Below, one piece after another: positions 45,241 through 54,418 of a DNA stretch of 64,000 nt. Origin of the DNA: Chryseobacterium sp. ISL-80 (lineage in GTDB: Bacteria; Bacillota; Bacilli; Bacillales; Cytobacillaceae); contig JAGGQZ010000015.1 of NCBI GenBank assembly GCA_018613055.1, positions 62,001 to 126,000 of the forward strand, given 5' to 3'. Made by a program: the position numbers and the translations under genes. Under the pieces are notes generated by a model. The model was not told the DNA's origin. It searched no databases and worked only from the letters and a program-made list of their open reading frames with translations. How positions within the stretch are numbered: position 1 is the first letter of the stretch; every line of letters starts with the position of its first letter.

Positions 45241-46155
45241 CTATTTATAAATAGTCCATTTTCTGGTCCCCTCCATCGCCATGTACTTCGAAAGAATTCT
45301 TCTGATTCTTTTACTGTTCTCAATAACCATACACCACTGCTGAACCGAAGATGTGGTAATAGCACGATTTGGAAAAAGTAATTTATACTCTTCTACTGTC
45401 CTTATCACTGCTGTTTCTAACAACTCTCTCCCCCCACAATCATCACACTCCAGAAACTTATGAGAAGCTGTGACCGAAAACGACTCACATTCCAAACAAG
45501 TAATTCCTTCCTTAAGTTCATCATAGTTAAAGGAAGGTAGTTTATTGGATGGGCTTTCAGTTTGATGAAGGGAGACTAGTTTATTTGCGAGCTTGTAATG
45601 GTTGGTGGATACTTTTCCCAGTTGGTTATTGAGATGAGTAATGAGTCGTTTGATTTGGGTGGGAAAAATGAATGGGAGGTCTGGTTGTGCCTGGTACAGT
45701 GTGAACTCGGGGTTAACGAAAACGACCGAACCTTGAAGCTTAAAGTTGTAGCCAAGTTGATTCAATAGCTTCTTAAAAAGCAGCTTAGTGCGATTAAGTT
45801 GATCTAGGGGATTCTTTATGGATGCTCCGGTAGTAAGTGAGGTGAGTCCTTCTTGTTTGTACAGGTAATCTCCATGGTTATTTTTTATTTCAAAAATGTA
45901 CAAGGTATCAGCGAATAAAATTAAAGTATCTATCTGAAAGGTTGCTTTTTCTACTTCGAGCAGCAATTCGTTTAAGATTAAACAACTGCTTGTCAGTGTC
46001 TCTGTCATGGCATCGAATTGCAATTCGCCTTGATATCCTTTGTCCAGGTTTGATAGGTACCTTTTTTCCTCATCCGATAACACCAGTCTTTTGTTTAACA
46101 CCTTCAATTTCGATAAAGTAATTGGTTCTACGCGCTCTTTGAAAGCCACAATCAT
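45241..46155 (-). CDS. NERD domain protein (nuclease-related)
   Basis: The 304-residue protein has the NERD core: GYQGELQFDAM, NELLLEVEKATFQIDTLILFADTLYIFEIKNNHGDYLYKQ (~75-115), where ID and EIK are the acidic/Lys nuclease-like residues. NERD proteins are inferred to cut or process nucleic acid. A Cys-rich finger (CLECESFSVTASHKFLECDDCGG, ~220-243) probably binds zinc. It is a single gene opposite to its neighbours. Confidence 0.85.
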   Translation of the reverse strand: MIVAFKERVEPITLSKLKVLNKRLVLSDEEKRYLSNLDKGYQGELQFDAMTETLTSSCLILNELLLEVEKATFQIDTLILFADTLYIFEIKNNHGDYLYKQEGLTSLTTGASIKNPLDQLNRTKLLFKKLLNQLGYNFKLQGSVVFVNPEFTLYQAQPDLPFIFPTQIKRLITHLNNQLGKVSTNHYKLANKLVSLHQTESPSNKLPSFNYDELKEGITCLECESFSVTASHKFLECDDCGGRELLETAVIRTVEEYKLLFPNRAITTSSVQQWCMVIENSKRIRRILSKYMAMEGTRKWTIYK

Positions 46156-46286
46156 CTTCCTTCCTTCAATTAGTCAAGATAATCATACTATTTTACCAGC
46201 CTAAAATTATTGAATTATTTGTGAACTGTTCTAGCCTGATTGAATACAATGATAAGACCACTTGATTCAAGTCAGGAGGAGTCGAG

Positions 46287-46508
46287 ATGTCATTGAAGGT
46301 TTATGCGATTTTGCTGAAAGCCCTTGGCCTTGCTGTTTTCCTTGTACCGATGTTCTTGAAGGGGATGGGATATATTGCGACCATTTTACCTTCAGTTATG
46401 TTTAGTTTAATTGCCATTGGAGTCGTTCTGTTGATTGTAGGAAATGTATGTGAGGCAAAAGCGATGCGGTCTGGCGCTTATGGCAGGCGGAGAAGAAGAA
46501 TAAAGTGA
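46287..46508 (+). CDS. Small membrane protein
   Basis: The 73-residue protein has two hydrophobic helices (ILLKALGLAVFLVPMFL and SVMFSLIAIGVVLLIVGNVC) and a basic tail (YGRRRRRIK). AGGAGG precedes ATG 46287. No family is recognised. A strong bidirectional terminator follows. Confidence 0.7.
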   Translation: MSLKVYAILLKALGLAVFLVPMFLKGMGYIATILPSVMFSLIAIGVVLLIVGNVCEAKAMRSGAYGRRRRRIK

Positions 46509-46510
46509 GA

Positions 46511-46545
46511 AACGAGTTTCAGATTCTGAAACTCGTTATTTTTTT
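46511..46545. terminator. Strong bidirectional terminator
   Basis: AACGAGTTTCAGA and TCTGAAACTCGTT form a 13-bp stem. It overlaps the stop of the minus-strand gene at 46536 and serves both neighbours. Confidence 0.9.
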
Positions 46546-46826
46546 AGAGAAAGCAAGAACCAAACCAGCAGGTAGATGTATCCCGCGATGGTGAAAATGG
46601 CCCATAGTGCTCCATGTTTGAATTCCCTCGCTAAAAATTCGAATTCATTCATATCAAGGGGCCTGCCAATGCTGTTCATCAGGCTGACCATTGGTACTGA
46701 AATGATGAGCAAAATCGCAATCATCGCAAGTGCAACCTGTTTTTTCCTGATAACCCTATAAATGGCCCTCACGAAAATAGTCATTAACAACAAATAGTAG
46801 ATGATCCAGAACCCAATCTCTGTCAT
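46536..46826 (-). CDS. Membrane protein with three or four helices
   Basis: The 96-residue protein has hydrophobic segments FWIIYYLLLMTIFVRAIY, VALAMIAILLIISVPMVSL and ALWAIFTIAGYIYLLVWFLLSL. Its stop lies inside the terminator stem. No family is recognised. GAGGGAG lies before the start. Confidence 0.65.
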   Translation of the reverse strand: MTEIGFWIIYYLLLMTIFVRAIYRVIRKKQVALAMIAILLIISVPMVSLMNSIGRPLDMNEFEFLAREFKHGALWAIFTIAGYIYLLVWFLLSLKK

Positions 46827-46900
46827 GTAAATCCCTCCCTCAAGAATTCTATCATTTTTTCTTGTTATATTGTGGTAAAATTGGTTGAGAGGTGAGCGAT

Positions 46901-47077
46901 TTGGTTGTTATCAATATTTGGTTGATGATCATTTTAGCGGTGGCGTTTCTCGCGGCAGTTGGAGCCTGGCTGAATACAAGGCTGATTCTAAAAGAATTTG
47001 CTGTCATCAAAGCACATATGGGAATAAAAGAGGATAGAACACCGTCAGTTTTTGACAACGATCTCGACAAAGACTAA
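46901..47077 (+). CDS. Small membrane protein
   Basis: GAGAGGTG at 46887-46894 favours TTG 46901 over GTG 46892, giving 58 residues. One membrane helix (INIWLMIILAVAFLAAVGAWL) is followed by a short soluble tail (IKEDRTPSVFDNDLDKD). The next P-loop gene follows after 18 bases. Function unknown. Confidence 0.6.
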   Translation: MVVINIWLMIILAVAFLAAVGAWLNTRLILKEFAVIKAHMGIKEDRTPSVFDNDLDKD

Positions 47078-47095
47078 TTGACAGGGTGAAAGACA

Positions 47096-47629
47096 GTGAC
47101 GAAAATACATATGATTGGCGGCCCGGGAAGCGGGAAAACATACATATCAGCAAAACTTTCAAAAATGCTTGGGGTTCCCAGACATGATTTGGACAGCATT
47201 TTTTGGGATCAAGATTCTGAGTATTTGGGTTCCCAAGCTCCTTCGGCAAAAAGGATCGAAAAGCTGAAAAAGGTTTTATCTGAGGATAAGTGGATCATCG
47301 AAGGAGTGTACTATAGCTGGCTTGAAGATAGCTTCAGGCATGCTGACTATATTTTTGTGTTCAAGACGAATGTGTTCGTTCGTGACTGGAGAATTGTGAA
47401 AAGGTTTATTTTAAGAAAAGCAAAGCTGGCACCTTCTCCACGAAAAGAGAATCTGAAGACGCTGATCGAGTTGCTGAAATGGAACCACCAATATGATGGC
47501 AACAATCTCGTAGAGGCCATCAAGCTGATGAAGCCTTACAAAGACAAAGTCATCATACTAACAAAGAGTGATGATGTATTGAAGCTTTTCATCAAGCGAA
47601 AAAAGAAACCGTCCGGGGGAGCAGCATAA
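47096..47629 (+). CDS. P-loop nucleotide kinase-like protein (FlaR-type)
   Basis: The 177-residue protein carries Walker A GGPGSGKTY (8-16) and the adenylate-kinase-like continuation (HDLDSIFWDQDSEYLG). The group is often annotated 'topology modulation protein' or AAA kinase, without proof. GTG 47096 follows GGGTGAAAGA. A basic tail (FIKRKKKPSG) is present. It is probably cotranscribed with the small membrane protein. Confidence 0.8.
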   Translation: MTKIHMIGGPGSGKTYISAKLSKMLGVPRHDLDSIFWDQDSEYLGSQAPSAKRIEKLKKVLSEDKWIIEGVYYSWLEDSFRHADYIFVFKTNVFVRDWRIVKRFILRKAKLAPSPRKENLKTLIELLKWNHQYDGNNLVEAIKLMKPYKDKVIILTKSDDVLKLFIKRKKKPSGGAA

Positions 47630-47639
47630 ATAAAAGCGA

Positions 47640-47672
47640 AAAAAACTGCCTTAACACTAAGGCAGTTTTAAA
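47640..47672. terminator. Bidirectional terminator
   Basis: AAAACTGCCTTA pairs with TAAGGCAGTTTT across four bases. It lies between convergent genes. Confidence 0.88.
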
Positions 47673-48099
47673 AAAGACTTTCAAATGGAGCCGTGCTGAT
47701 TTGTTTTTCAGCAAGACGCTTTCGTAAAAATTTATGGTCACGCTTTGGTGTGGCCAGGATATAGCCACGGATGACAAGCTCCTGCGTGATCTTGTCCGCA
47801 TTTTCCCTAAGCGCGAGCTCACCAATTTTACCGGCAATCTTATGCCTTGCCACATCCCTGAACAATTCAGGAACCGGGCTCACCAAATCTTCGAGCAATT
47901 CCTTCTGGTCATCAGGCCACAGATGACGCGTCTGATTGACATAATGCTCTTCCCAGTCCATATCCGATTTGCCGTCGTCCTTAGGCAGCTTTTTCAAAAA
48001 CTTTCGGAACATAAAATAGCCGCCAATCGCGAATAAACCAACCAATACAACGACCCAGAATAAAATAAACCATAAAAACCAACCTTCAAGCTGATACAT
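47668..48099 (-). CDS. DUF2621 family membrane-anchored protein
   Basis: The 143-residue protein has one N-terminal helix (FLWFILFWVVVLVGLFAIGGYFMF, ~8-31) and a soluble helical domain (DMDWEEHYVNQTRHLWPDDQKELLEDLVSPVPELFRDVARHKIAGKIGELAL), the DUF2621 pattern of Bacilli. The domain ends with a basic PKRDHKFLRKRL motif. The function is unknown. The gene lies upstream of the tRNA on the opposite strand. Confidence 0.82.
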   Translation of the reverse strand: MYQLEGWFLWFILFWVVVLVGLFAIGGYFMFRKFLKKLPKDDGKSDMDWEEHYVNQTRHLWPDDQKELLEDLVSPVPELFRDVARHKIAGKIGELALRENADKITQELVIRGYILATPKRDHKFLRKRLAEKQISTAPFESLF

Positions 48100-48190
48100 A
48101 ACCCTTCACCCACGCATTTCTAATATCTTTTCTTATTATAGTATCAGCGGTCAAGGGAAGACAAGTCTTGTGACAATTTGAGTAACTCTC

Positions 48191-48219
48191 TTGTAAAATC
48201 AGCAGCTTGTAAGTATAAT
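48191..48219 (+). promoter_or_regulatory. Promoter of the selenocysteine tRNA gene
   Basis: TTGTAA (48191-48196) and TATAAT (48214-48219) are 17 bp apart, a good sigma-A promoter 18 bp before the tRNA. Confidence 0.8.
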
Positions 48220-48237
48220 AGACCTTGTTCTTCAAAT

Positions 48238-48334
48238 GGGGCTGAATGGGGTACTGGTGTCCCCCACGGTCTTCAAAACCGCTTGTGACCTGCGTGCCAG
48301 GTCAGCTGGGTTCGATTCCCAGGCGGTCCCGCCA
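48238..48334 (+). tRNA. selC: tRNA-Sec (anticodon TCA)
   Basis: The 97-base sequence has a CTTCAAA anticodon loop (TCA at 48273-48275), a long variable arm (GACCTG-CGTGC-CAGGTC), a T-arm CTGGG-TTCGATT-CCCAG and an encoded CCA. The acceptor stem is seven to eight pairs (GGGGCTG with CGGTCCC, including G-U) and the D stem is long (GGGG.AC/GTCCCC with one bulge). These are the marks of bacterial selenocysteine tRNA, which is charged with serine and converted by SelA. The stem shows wobble pairs and one possible mismatch. No selA, selB or selD gene lies nearby. Confidence 0.85.
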
Positions 48335-48347
48335 AACATACATAATC

Positions 48348-48380
48348 AACCGCACGGCGATTTCGCTAGTGCGGTTTTTG
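48348..48380 (+). terminator. tRNA terminator
   Basis: AACCGCAC pairs with GTGCGGTT across 13 bases, followed by TTT. It lies 14 bases after the CCA. Confidence 0.8.
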
Positions 48381-48550
48381 TTTTTAATTAGGGTCATATG
48401 CCTCTAGTTTTTTAGGTGAATTGTTTATTTACGCCCTCTATTCTTAGAATTCAACTCTTGTCTATTACCTTTCAGTCCTAACGCTAATAGTTTATAAGTA
48501 AGGACTTCATTCAAAATACTGAGGTCCTGAAAATTTTATGAAAGGAAGGT

Positions 48551-49770
48551 ATGAAAGTGGACAAAATATCATCAGCTTACAATTCTAATTTTAAGAGAAG
48601 CGAACAACCAGTTACGATTCAACAGGCTTGTACTGGAGGCGAAACTGTACTTGTGATTCAGGATAATGTTCCCTGGTGTGGAGCTTCAAATGCTGAGGGG
48701 GCAGTTATGGCAGAGTTAATTGCGCAGGGGATTTCGTATTGTATAATCAACTCCAGTCAAATAGGAACAACAGATCTTTCCCAATTCAGGGACATCATCA
48801 TTCCATCTGATCAAAGTCAAACATTCTATAACAATCTTTTTCCTAACGGTAACATTCATCCTGATATTGAAGATTACATTCGGCAGGGTGGAATTCTATC
48901 GGCCAATTTAGCTGATCTTGGCTGGGATTTTGGGTCCTGGGAGGCGTATTCCTTTGTTGGTGGGCTTACACACGTTTCAACGGAGACAGCGATAATAACA
49001 TTGCCGATCCGAATCATCCAATTATTACGGGAGACCTTACTTGTAACAGTGGGAACTGTGGCCAGATTTTAGATAGTGACTTAGATGGTTGGAGTTATTC
49101 CTCTCATGGCTATTTCACCAATCTACCTGCAGAAACAGATGTGATTATTGTAGATAGTGAAGATAGACCAGTAATGATTGAGTATCCTTATGGAAATGGA
49201 GTGGTCATTGCAAGTCTAACTACAACTGAATTTCGATATGATGGCTGTCCTCAAAGAACGGAAAGGAAACTTCTAGCTAATGAAATAGCCTATCAAGTTA
49301 ATTTCTGTGATACTTGTGAATGTACTGAGAGAGACATACCTTTCACAGCTACTATCGAGACAGGTGTTCCTTTTCCAGTGGTAGATGTAGGCACTCCGGT
49401 GTTTAACGGTAACTTGACTGATAATGTGGAATGTACCACGGATACTTGTCTGCAAACTGTAACCTTTACAGTTTGTGATACGACATTGGAGTGTTGCATC
49501 ACAGTAGGAACCATTAATTTTAGCGGTACTGCTGATCTTCTAATTACTGTTCCTGCAACCCTAGAAACCGATTGTGGTATGCAAGAAGTGGGATTGAATG
49601 GAGCAGTCACTGTTCCAATCGACCAAACCTGCTTTACCTGTGAGGATGAACAAGTTTGCCCTGACACTATTTGCAGATTGCTAGAAACTGTGCAAGACAC
49701 GTTTACAGCTACAATTATTAGTGATACTCAAATTCAGGTATCTGGTACTGTTCGGTTTAATTGTCCTTAA
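48551..49770 (+). pseudogene. Cys-rich protein with N-terminal glutamine-amidotransferase-like domain, frameshifted
   Basis: One gene is split by a frameshift near 48972. The first part (173 codons) reads ETVLVIQDNVPWCGASNAEG...SQFRDIIIPSDQSQTFYNNLF...ILSANLADLGWDFGSWEAYSFVGG, a class I amidotransferase-like (ThuA/DUF4350-like) domain; it then runs out of frame to 49072. In the +1 frame the text continues RFNGDSDNNIADPNHPIITGDLTC...YPYGNGVVIASLTTTEF and a Cys-rich beta-sandwich (CDTCECTERDIPFTATIETG...FTVCDTTLECCITVG). A one-base loss restores the frame. The Cys-rich end recalls exosporium or spore-coat proteins. Sequencing error is possible. Confidence 0.8.
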
Positions 49771-49796
49771 CATTTACCCCATAAGAGTCAACTAGT

Positions 49797-49828
49797 AACC
49801 GCTCAGAATGCTGTGCGGTTTTTTGTGT
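49797..49828 (+). terminator. Rho-independent terminator
   Basis: AACCGC pairs with GCGGTT across 12 bases, followed by TTTT. Confidence 0.7.
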
Positions 49829-49980
49829 GAAGGATAGCTGATTCAAGGTTACTTGGAAAGGTAAAACCCCTCTTTCTATCTGGAAGCAATTAGTACGTCC
49901 CTTGACTTTTTTAGAGTATAATAGAGAGAATTAATCAAATATTTCTAATGTTTATTTTACTTTTAGAAAGGGGTACAGTA

Positions 49981-50793
49981 ATGCAATTTTTCTTTGATCA
50001 CCTTGTTTGGTTCTTTAAGAAACCTGAGAAAGCAATTTCTCCCTTAAACCAAAGAGGACTTCATGTTGTGCAGGGTGGCCGTCATGAAACTTGGGGAACA
50101 TATAATACCCTAACGTATTTTGGCTTAAGTTATATTGAATTTTTAGGAATTGAAAATCTATCGATCGCTGAAAAGCATGATGAAAATCGATTGATTACGC
50201 AAATTGTTGAACAGTTAGCAAAAGAAAATCGGGAAGGTCCTGCGACAGTAGCGATCCGAACAAATCAAATAGAAGAACTAGCAATAAAACTTAAGGCAGA
50301 AGGACTTACAGTATATGGGCCGCTAACTGGGGAGAGAGTTCGTGCTGATGGTCAAGTAATCAGGTGGTCATTGTTATTTCCTGAGTACGCGGAGAACAAG
50401 GTTCCTTTACCGTTTTTTATTCAATGGGAAAAATCAGATGATGAAAGGTTTGCGGAATTAGAGGAACTAAGAGTCATAGGGTCACACATAGTTGGCCATC
50501 CAAAGTTGGAAAGTGTTGGATTTGTCGTAAATGATCTGGATAAAACACCAGAAATTTGGAGGGAATTGTTCGGCCTTAAACAAGGTGAGGAGTATATTGA
50601 TACGGAACTCAATGCCCTTTGCAGAATTTTAGAATTGGACAAAACTAATTTATTATTTATTACACCAATTGGAGATGGTCCGGCTGCTAAGGTATTGAAA
50701 GAAAAAGGGGAGACTCCTTTTTTAGTGAACCTAACCGATACGAATCAAAGTCAATTTTTTGAACTGTTGGATGGTTATTGGAGGTTCCGGTAA
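49981..50793 (+). CDS. VOC superfamily protein (two-module glyoxalase-like)
   Basis: AAAGGGG before ATG 49981 gives 270 residues; the open frame starts 11 codons earlier. Two glyoxalase-like modules are seen: FFDHLVWFFKKPEKAI...YFGLSYIEFLGIEN and, after a linker, LESVGFVVNDLDKTPEIWRELFGLKQG...LLFITPIGDG. This is the PF13468-type layout. The ligand is unknown. The promoter region is AT-rich with an A-tract, but no clear -35/-10 pair. Confidence 0.85.
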   Translation: MQFFFDHLVWFFKKPEKAISPLNQRGLHVVQGGRHETWGTYNTLTYFGLSYIEFLGIENLSIAEKHDENRLITQIVEQLAKENREGPATVAIRTNQIEELAIKLKAEGLTVYGPLTGERVRADGQVIRWSLLFPEYAENKVPLPFFIQWEKSDDERFAELEELRVIGSHIVGHPKLESVGFVVNDLDKTPEIWRELFGLKQGEEYIDTELNALCRILELDKTNLLFITPIGDGPAAKVLKEKGETPFLVNLTDTNQSQFFELLDGYWRFR

Positions 50794-51273
50794 AAAATAA
50801 AATCATTTAAATTACACGTTGAAATTGAATAAGACCTTTTTATCAAAATATCCAATACGATTTACCTTAACGTATTTATATGAATTTTTTCTAGTTGGGG
50901 CACTGCCGATAAAAGCGAAAAACGTACTAAATCTAATTTTGGAAATGTAAAGCCGCTCTTTTCCCTAAGCTAAGGAAGAACCGGCTTTTGTTTGTTTAAT
51001 GAATCGATTCACGTCGTTTACGGAAAGTTTTTTGGTAGATCTATTTAAATGTGTGAAGAATAGTTGAGTCAGTGAGTACCTTGAGAATGTAAAGTGCCTG
51101 TTTCTTTTTTGAAGCAAAAGGAAAGTCCCTGCGCTTCTCTTTAGATGAGTTCTTAAGGACAACGGTATAACATATATTTCGAATAACGAAATTTTTTTCT
51201 GGTTTTGAAAGGAGATTGTCTCGCTTTGTCGAAATAGTTACTTTATTGCTTACTACATAAGGAGGATTTTTTC
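50794..51273. other. Intergenic region, no convincing gene
   Basis: The region contains a terminator-like hairpin (AAAGCCG near 50949 and CGGCTTTT near 50985 with an inner stem) and AT-rich sequence. A minus-strand frame (50965-51162) encodes a basic 65-residue piece with no ribosome binding site. It may be a remnant of an older gene. The M3 peptidase promoter should lie near its right end. Confidence 0.5.
50948..50995 (+). terminator. Terminator-like hairpin
   Basis: AAAGCCG and CGGCTTTT are paired, with an inner TCTTTTCC/AGGAAGA stem. It is the only candidate after the VOC gene. Confidence 0.6.
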
Positions 51274-52968
51274 ATGCAGTTTAACGATTATCCATATACA
51301 AGGCCAAATCTTGAAGAGGTGGAGGGGAACTTTAATCAATTGCTAGAGAGGTTCCAGTCTGCTGAGTCCTTTGAGGTTCAGGACGGAGTAATGAAAGAGA
51401 TCAATGAGTTACGGTCTGGATTTGAAAGCATGAGGCAGATTGTTCAAATTCGTCAGACGATTGACACCACCGATGAGTTTTATAAGAAAGAAAAGGATTT
51501 TTTCAATGAAGTAGGACCAGCCTACAAAGGTCTAATCACAAAATATTACGAGGCACTTACAGGTTCTAATTTCCGCTCTCAGTTAGAAGAAAAATGGGGT
51601 AAGCAGTTATTCTTACTAGCTGACAGTCAATTAAAGACATTCTCTCCTGATGTGTTGAAAGACATGCAGGAAGAAAACAAACTGGTTAGTGAGTATGTTG
51701 ATTTACTTGCTTCAGCTAAAATCCCGTTTGATGGAGAAGTAAAAAATCTTGCTCAGTTAGTTCCTTATCAACAGTCACCTGACCGTGACATTAGGAAGGA
51801 ATCAAATGAAGCGAAGTACAGCTTTTTCGTTAAACATGCAGATCAATTAGATGATTTATACGACAAGCTTGTAAAGGTACGCACTAGTATTGCAAAGAAG
51901 CTAGGATTCTCTTCTTTTACAGAGTTAGCTTATGCTCGACTTTCTCGTACAGATTATGATGCTGAAATGGCAGCAAAGTTTCGTGACCAAGTGAAAGAGT
52001 ACATAGTTCCTTTAGCTACAAAACTAAAACAAAGGCAGCAGGAACGGATTGGTGTTGATACATTAAAATATTACGATGACAGCTTCAGCTTTAGGACAGG
52101 AAACCCTGATCCTAAAGGAGATGCGGAGTGGATTGTACATCAAGCGAAGAAAATGTACGAGGAAATGTCTCCTGAAACGAATGAGTTTTACACTTATATG
52201 GTAGAAAACAACCTGATGGACCTATTAAGTAAAGCAGGTAAGGCTGGCGGGGGGTACTGCACCTATATTAGCAAACATAAGTCACCATACATATTCGCAA
52301 ACTTTAATGGAACAAAAGGTGATGTTCGTGTATTAAAACATGAAGTGGGACATGCGTTCCAAGTATTTGAAAGTCGTAGGTTTGAAGTACCTGAGTACGC
52401 GTTCCCTACACTAGAAGCATGTGAGATCCACTCGATGAGCATGGAATTCTTTGCTTGGCCTTGGATGGATCTTTTCTTCGAGGAAGATACAGATAAGTAC
52501 AAGTTCTCTCACTTAAGTGAAGCGGTCCTGTTTATTCCTTATGGTGTAGCAGTCGATGAATTCCAGCATTTTGTGTATGCTAACCCGGAAGCAACTCCAA
52601 CTGAGCGCAAGCGAGCTTGGAGAGAAATCGAGAAGAAGTACTTGCCACATCGTGATTATGAAGGGAATGACTTCTTGGAAAACGGTGGTTTCTGGCAGCA
52701 GCAGGGACACATTTACAAGGTTCCTTTCTACTATATTGATTACACACTTGCTCAAATTTGTGCGTTGCAATTCTGGAAACGCACGCAGGAAAATACAGAG
52801 GATGCCTGGAAGGATTACCTGCACCTATGTAAGCAAGGCGGAAGCCAATCATTCACACAGCTTGTAAAAGAAGCGAATTTAATTTCTCCATTTGAAGATG
52901 GTTGTGTAAAATCTGTGATTGATGAGATTGAAGCTTATTTGGATACAGTTGATGATAAGGCTCTTTAA
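51274..52968 (+). CDS. M3 family oligoendopeptidase
   Basis: The 564-residue cytosolic metallopeptidase has the zinc site HEVGHAF (~355-361) and the Glu in LEACEIHSMSMEFF (~383-396), the third ligand. Family segments RKESNEAKYSF and HIYKVPFYYIDYTLAQICALQF complete the fold. It degrades oligopeptides of about 6-15 residues. AAGGAGG precedes the ATG. A strong terminator follows. Confidence 0.93.
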   Translation: MQFNDYPYTRPNLEEVEGNFNQLLERFQSAESFEVQDGVMKEINELRSGFESMRQIVQIRQTIDTTDEFYKKEKDFFNEVGPAYKGLITKYYEALTGSNFRSQLEEKWGKQLFLLADSQLKTFSPDVLKDMQEENKLVSEYVDLLASAKIPFDGEVKNLAQLVPYQQSPDRDIRKESNEAKYSFFVKHADQLDDLYDKLVKVRTSIAKKLGFSSFTELAYARLSRTDYDAEMAAKFRDQVKEYIVPLATKLKQRQQERIGVDTLKYYDDSFSFRTGNPDPKGDAEWIVHQAKKMYEEMSPETNEFYTYMVENNLMDLLSKAGKAGGGYCTYISKHKSPYIFANFNGTKGDVRVLKHEVGHAFQVFESRRFEVPEYAFPTLEACEIHSMSMEFFAWPWMDLFFEEDTDKYKFSHLSEAVLFIPYGVAVDEFQHFVYANPEATPTERKRAWREIEKKYLPHRDYEGNDFLENGGFWQQQGHIYKVPFYYIDYTLAQICALQFWKRTQENTEDAWKDYLHLCKQGGSQSFTQLVKEANLISPFEDGCVKSVIDEIEAYLDTVDDKAL

Positions 52969-53007
52969 AAAGAAAGTAGAGCAGTAACGTCTTAAGTATT
53001 TAAATAA

Positions 53008-53049
53008 GGGGATTGGCCTATTTTTTGTTGGGCCAATCTCCTTTTTTTT
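53008..53049 (+). terminator. Rho-independent terminator
   Basis: GGGGATTGGCC pairs with GGCCAATCTCC and is followed by a long T run. Confidence 0.9.
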
Positions 53050-53152
53050 GCTTTCTTCAAAACCAACCAATGTTTTATCCACCCTTGTGAAACAACCGCC
53101 TGATTTTGATTTTAAACATTTATAAAGACCTGCCTACTTTTAATTACAGGCG

Positions 53153-53290
53153 CTATTGCCTACTATATTCCTTAATCATTTCTTTCATTTTAAAATGATG
53201 ATAGGCTGTCATGGTAATCATTACAGCGCTAAAAACGCTCGATAAGATGGTACTGCCTAATAGTGCCTTTATAATGGGTTTATTGAACAT
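53153..53290 (-). CDS. Small membrane protein
   Basis: AAAGGGGGATT before ATG 53290 gives 45 residues (MFNKPIIKALLGSTILSSVF...). One membrane helix is followed by a short charged tail (HHFKMKEMIKEYSRQ). The longer open frame to 53392 has no ribosome binding site. It is not recognised. Confidence 0.6.
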   Translation of the reverse strand: MFNKPIIKALLGSTILSSVFSAVMITMTAYHHFKMKEMIKEYSRQ

Positions 53291-53392
53291 GATAATCCCC
53301 CTTTTTTGCTTATTTTTGTTTATTACCTCAAAAATATAAGTGGAAGTTTTTTGCAAATGGCTGCTTCTAATAGTCGTTACCAGGCTTTTCAA

Positions 53393-53706
53393 TTATATGG
53401 AGTATGCTAACCCAGATTGTATGCTTGTCTGAACTGAAACTTTTTATCCAAAGACAAGGGTATTTGAAATGTGGAGCCAATACCTTTGAATCACCATACC
53501 TTCCCCGAATATCCAGCTAAACTGGTCAGTGCACATCTAACAGAACATGTAACCTCCATTGCTTATGTTTCGGATTTTCCCTCATATCAAAGGAGGATTT
53601 TTGTATTCAACCTTTACTTCATCTAACTTTTCATTTTTGCAGTAAAAATATTAAAAAAAGTTTTTGCTACATATATAGATAAAAGGTAAATTAAGTATAA
53701 AAGGGG
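53393..53706. other. Intergenic region, no convincing gene
   Basis: A 14-codon frame (MYSTFTSSNFSFLQ) behind AAAGGAGGAT near 53595 is the only gene-like signal and is unlikely to be more than a leader or chance. No repeat or terminator is evident. Confidence 0.4.
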
Positions 53707-54231
53707 ATGGCTGAGTTGAAAATTAGAGAAATGGAATATGGAGAAATAGAGACTGTTAGGAATCTAAGGTTGGAAAGTTATCAAGAGTATGAACAATTTG
53801 TTTCAAAAGAGCATTGGGCAGTATTAAAAAATACACTAATTTCCGATAATGATCTAAAAAATAATGCGAAAATATACATAGCCGAACTGGACGGTCAAAT
53901 TGCTGGTAGTGTCGTTTTGTTTCCAGCATCCATTAAAGCTTACGAATGGAACGAAAATATTCAAGATTATCCTGAAGTGCGTATGCTTTCTGTAAAACCT
54001 ATGATTCGCAGCAAAGGGATTGGCGGAGCACTAGTCGAACATTGTATAAAGGTTTCAAAAGAAGAAAATAATTCACATATCGGCCTACATACAGCTTCTT
54101 TTATGACAAAAGCAATTTCGCTGTACGAAAGCAAGGGATTTGAACGCTTGCCTGAACTTGATTTAGAACCAATGAATGATGGAATTATTGTAAAAGCCTT
54201 TATCATGGATTTAAAAAGGGACTCTAAATGA
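53707..54231 (+). CDS. GNAT family N-acetyltransferase
   Basis: The 174 residues include the CoA loop PMIRSKGIGGALVEHC and ISLYESKGFERLPELDL near the end. ATG 53707 is directly next to AAGGGG, so TTG 53716 may be the true start. The substrate is unknown. It is a single gene. Confidence 0.87.
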   Translation: MAELKIREMEYGEIETVRNLRLESYQEYEQFVSKEHWAVLKNTLISDNDLKNNAKIYIAELDGQIAGSVVLFPASIKAYEWNENIQDYPEVRMLSVKPMIRSKGIGGALVEHCIKVSKEENNSHIGLHTASFMTKAISLYESKGFERLPELDLEPMNDGIIVKAFIMDLKRDSK

Positions 54232-54344
54232 GTTCTTTTTTTCTGCAACCTGACCAAGTAATTTTGTTCTTGCTTTCTCAAAAAACAAGGACGAAATTGA
54301 TTGTTGAATACAAACTGAGATAAAAGTTTATACAATGAGATAAC

Positions 54345-54383
54345 AAAGAAAAAAGAAGGGGAGACCTTTAAAAGGACTCCCCG
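54345..54383 (-). terminator. Terminator of the LCP gene
   Basis: Two nested stems (GGGGAG/CTCCCC and CCTTT/AAAGG) with a T-rich tract on the minus-strand side. Confidence 0.7.
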
Positions 54384-54418
54384 ACTATAATGAAATATAG
54401 TTTCCAATACTTCAGTGA

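Noticed and set aside
49902-49922. TTGACT...TATAAT before the VOC gene
   Set aside because: Only nine bases separate the two elements, too few for a sigma-A promoter.
50965-51162. 65-codon basic minus-strand frame
   Set aside because: No ribosome binding site, overlaps a terminator hairpin, and no recognisable family. It may be a remnant but cannot be supported as a gene.
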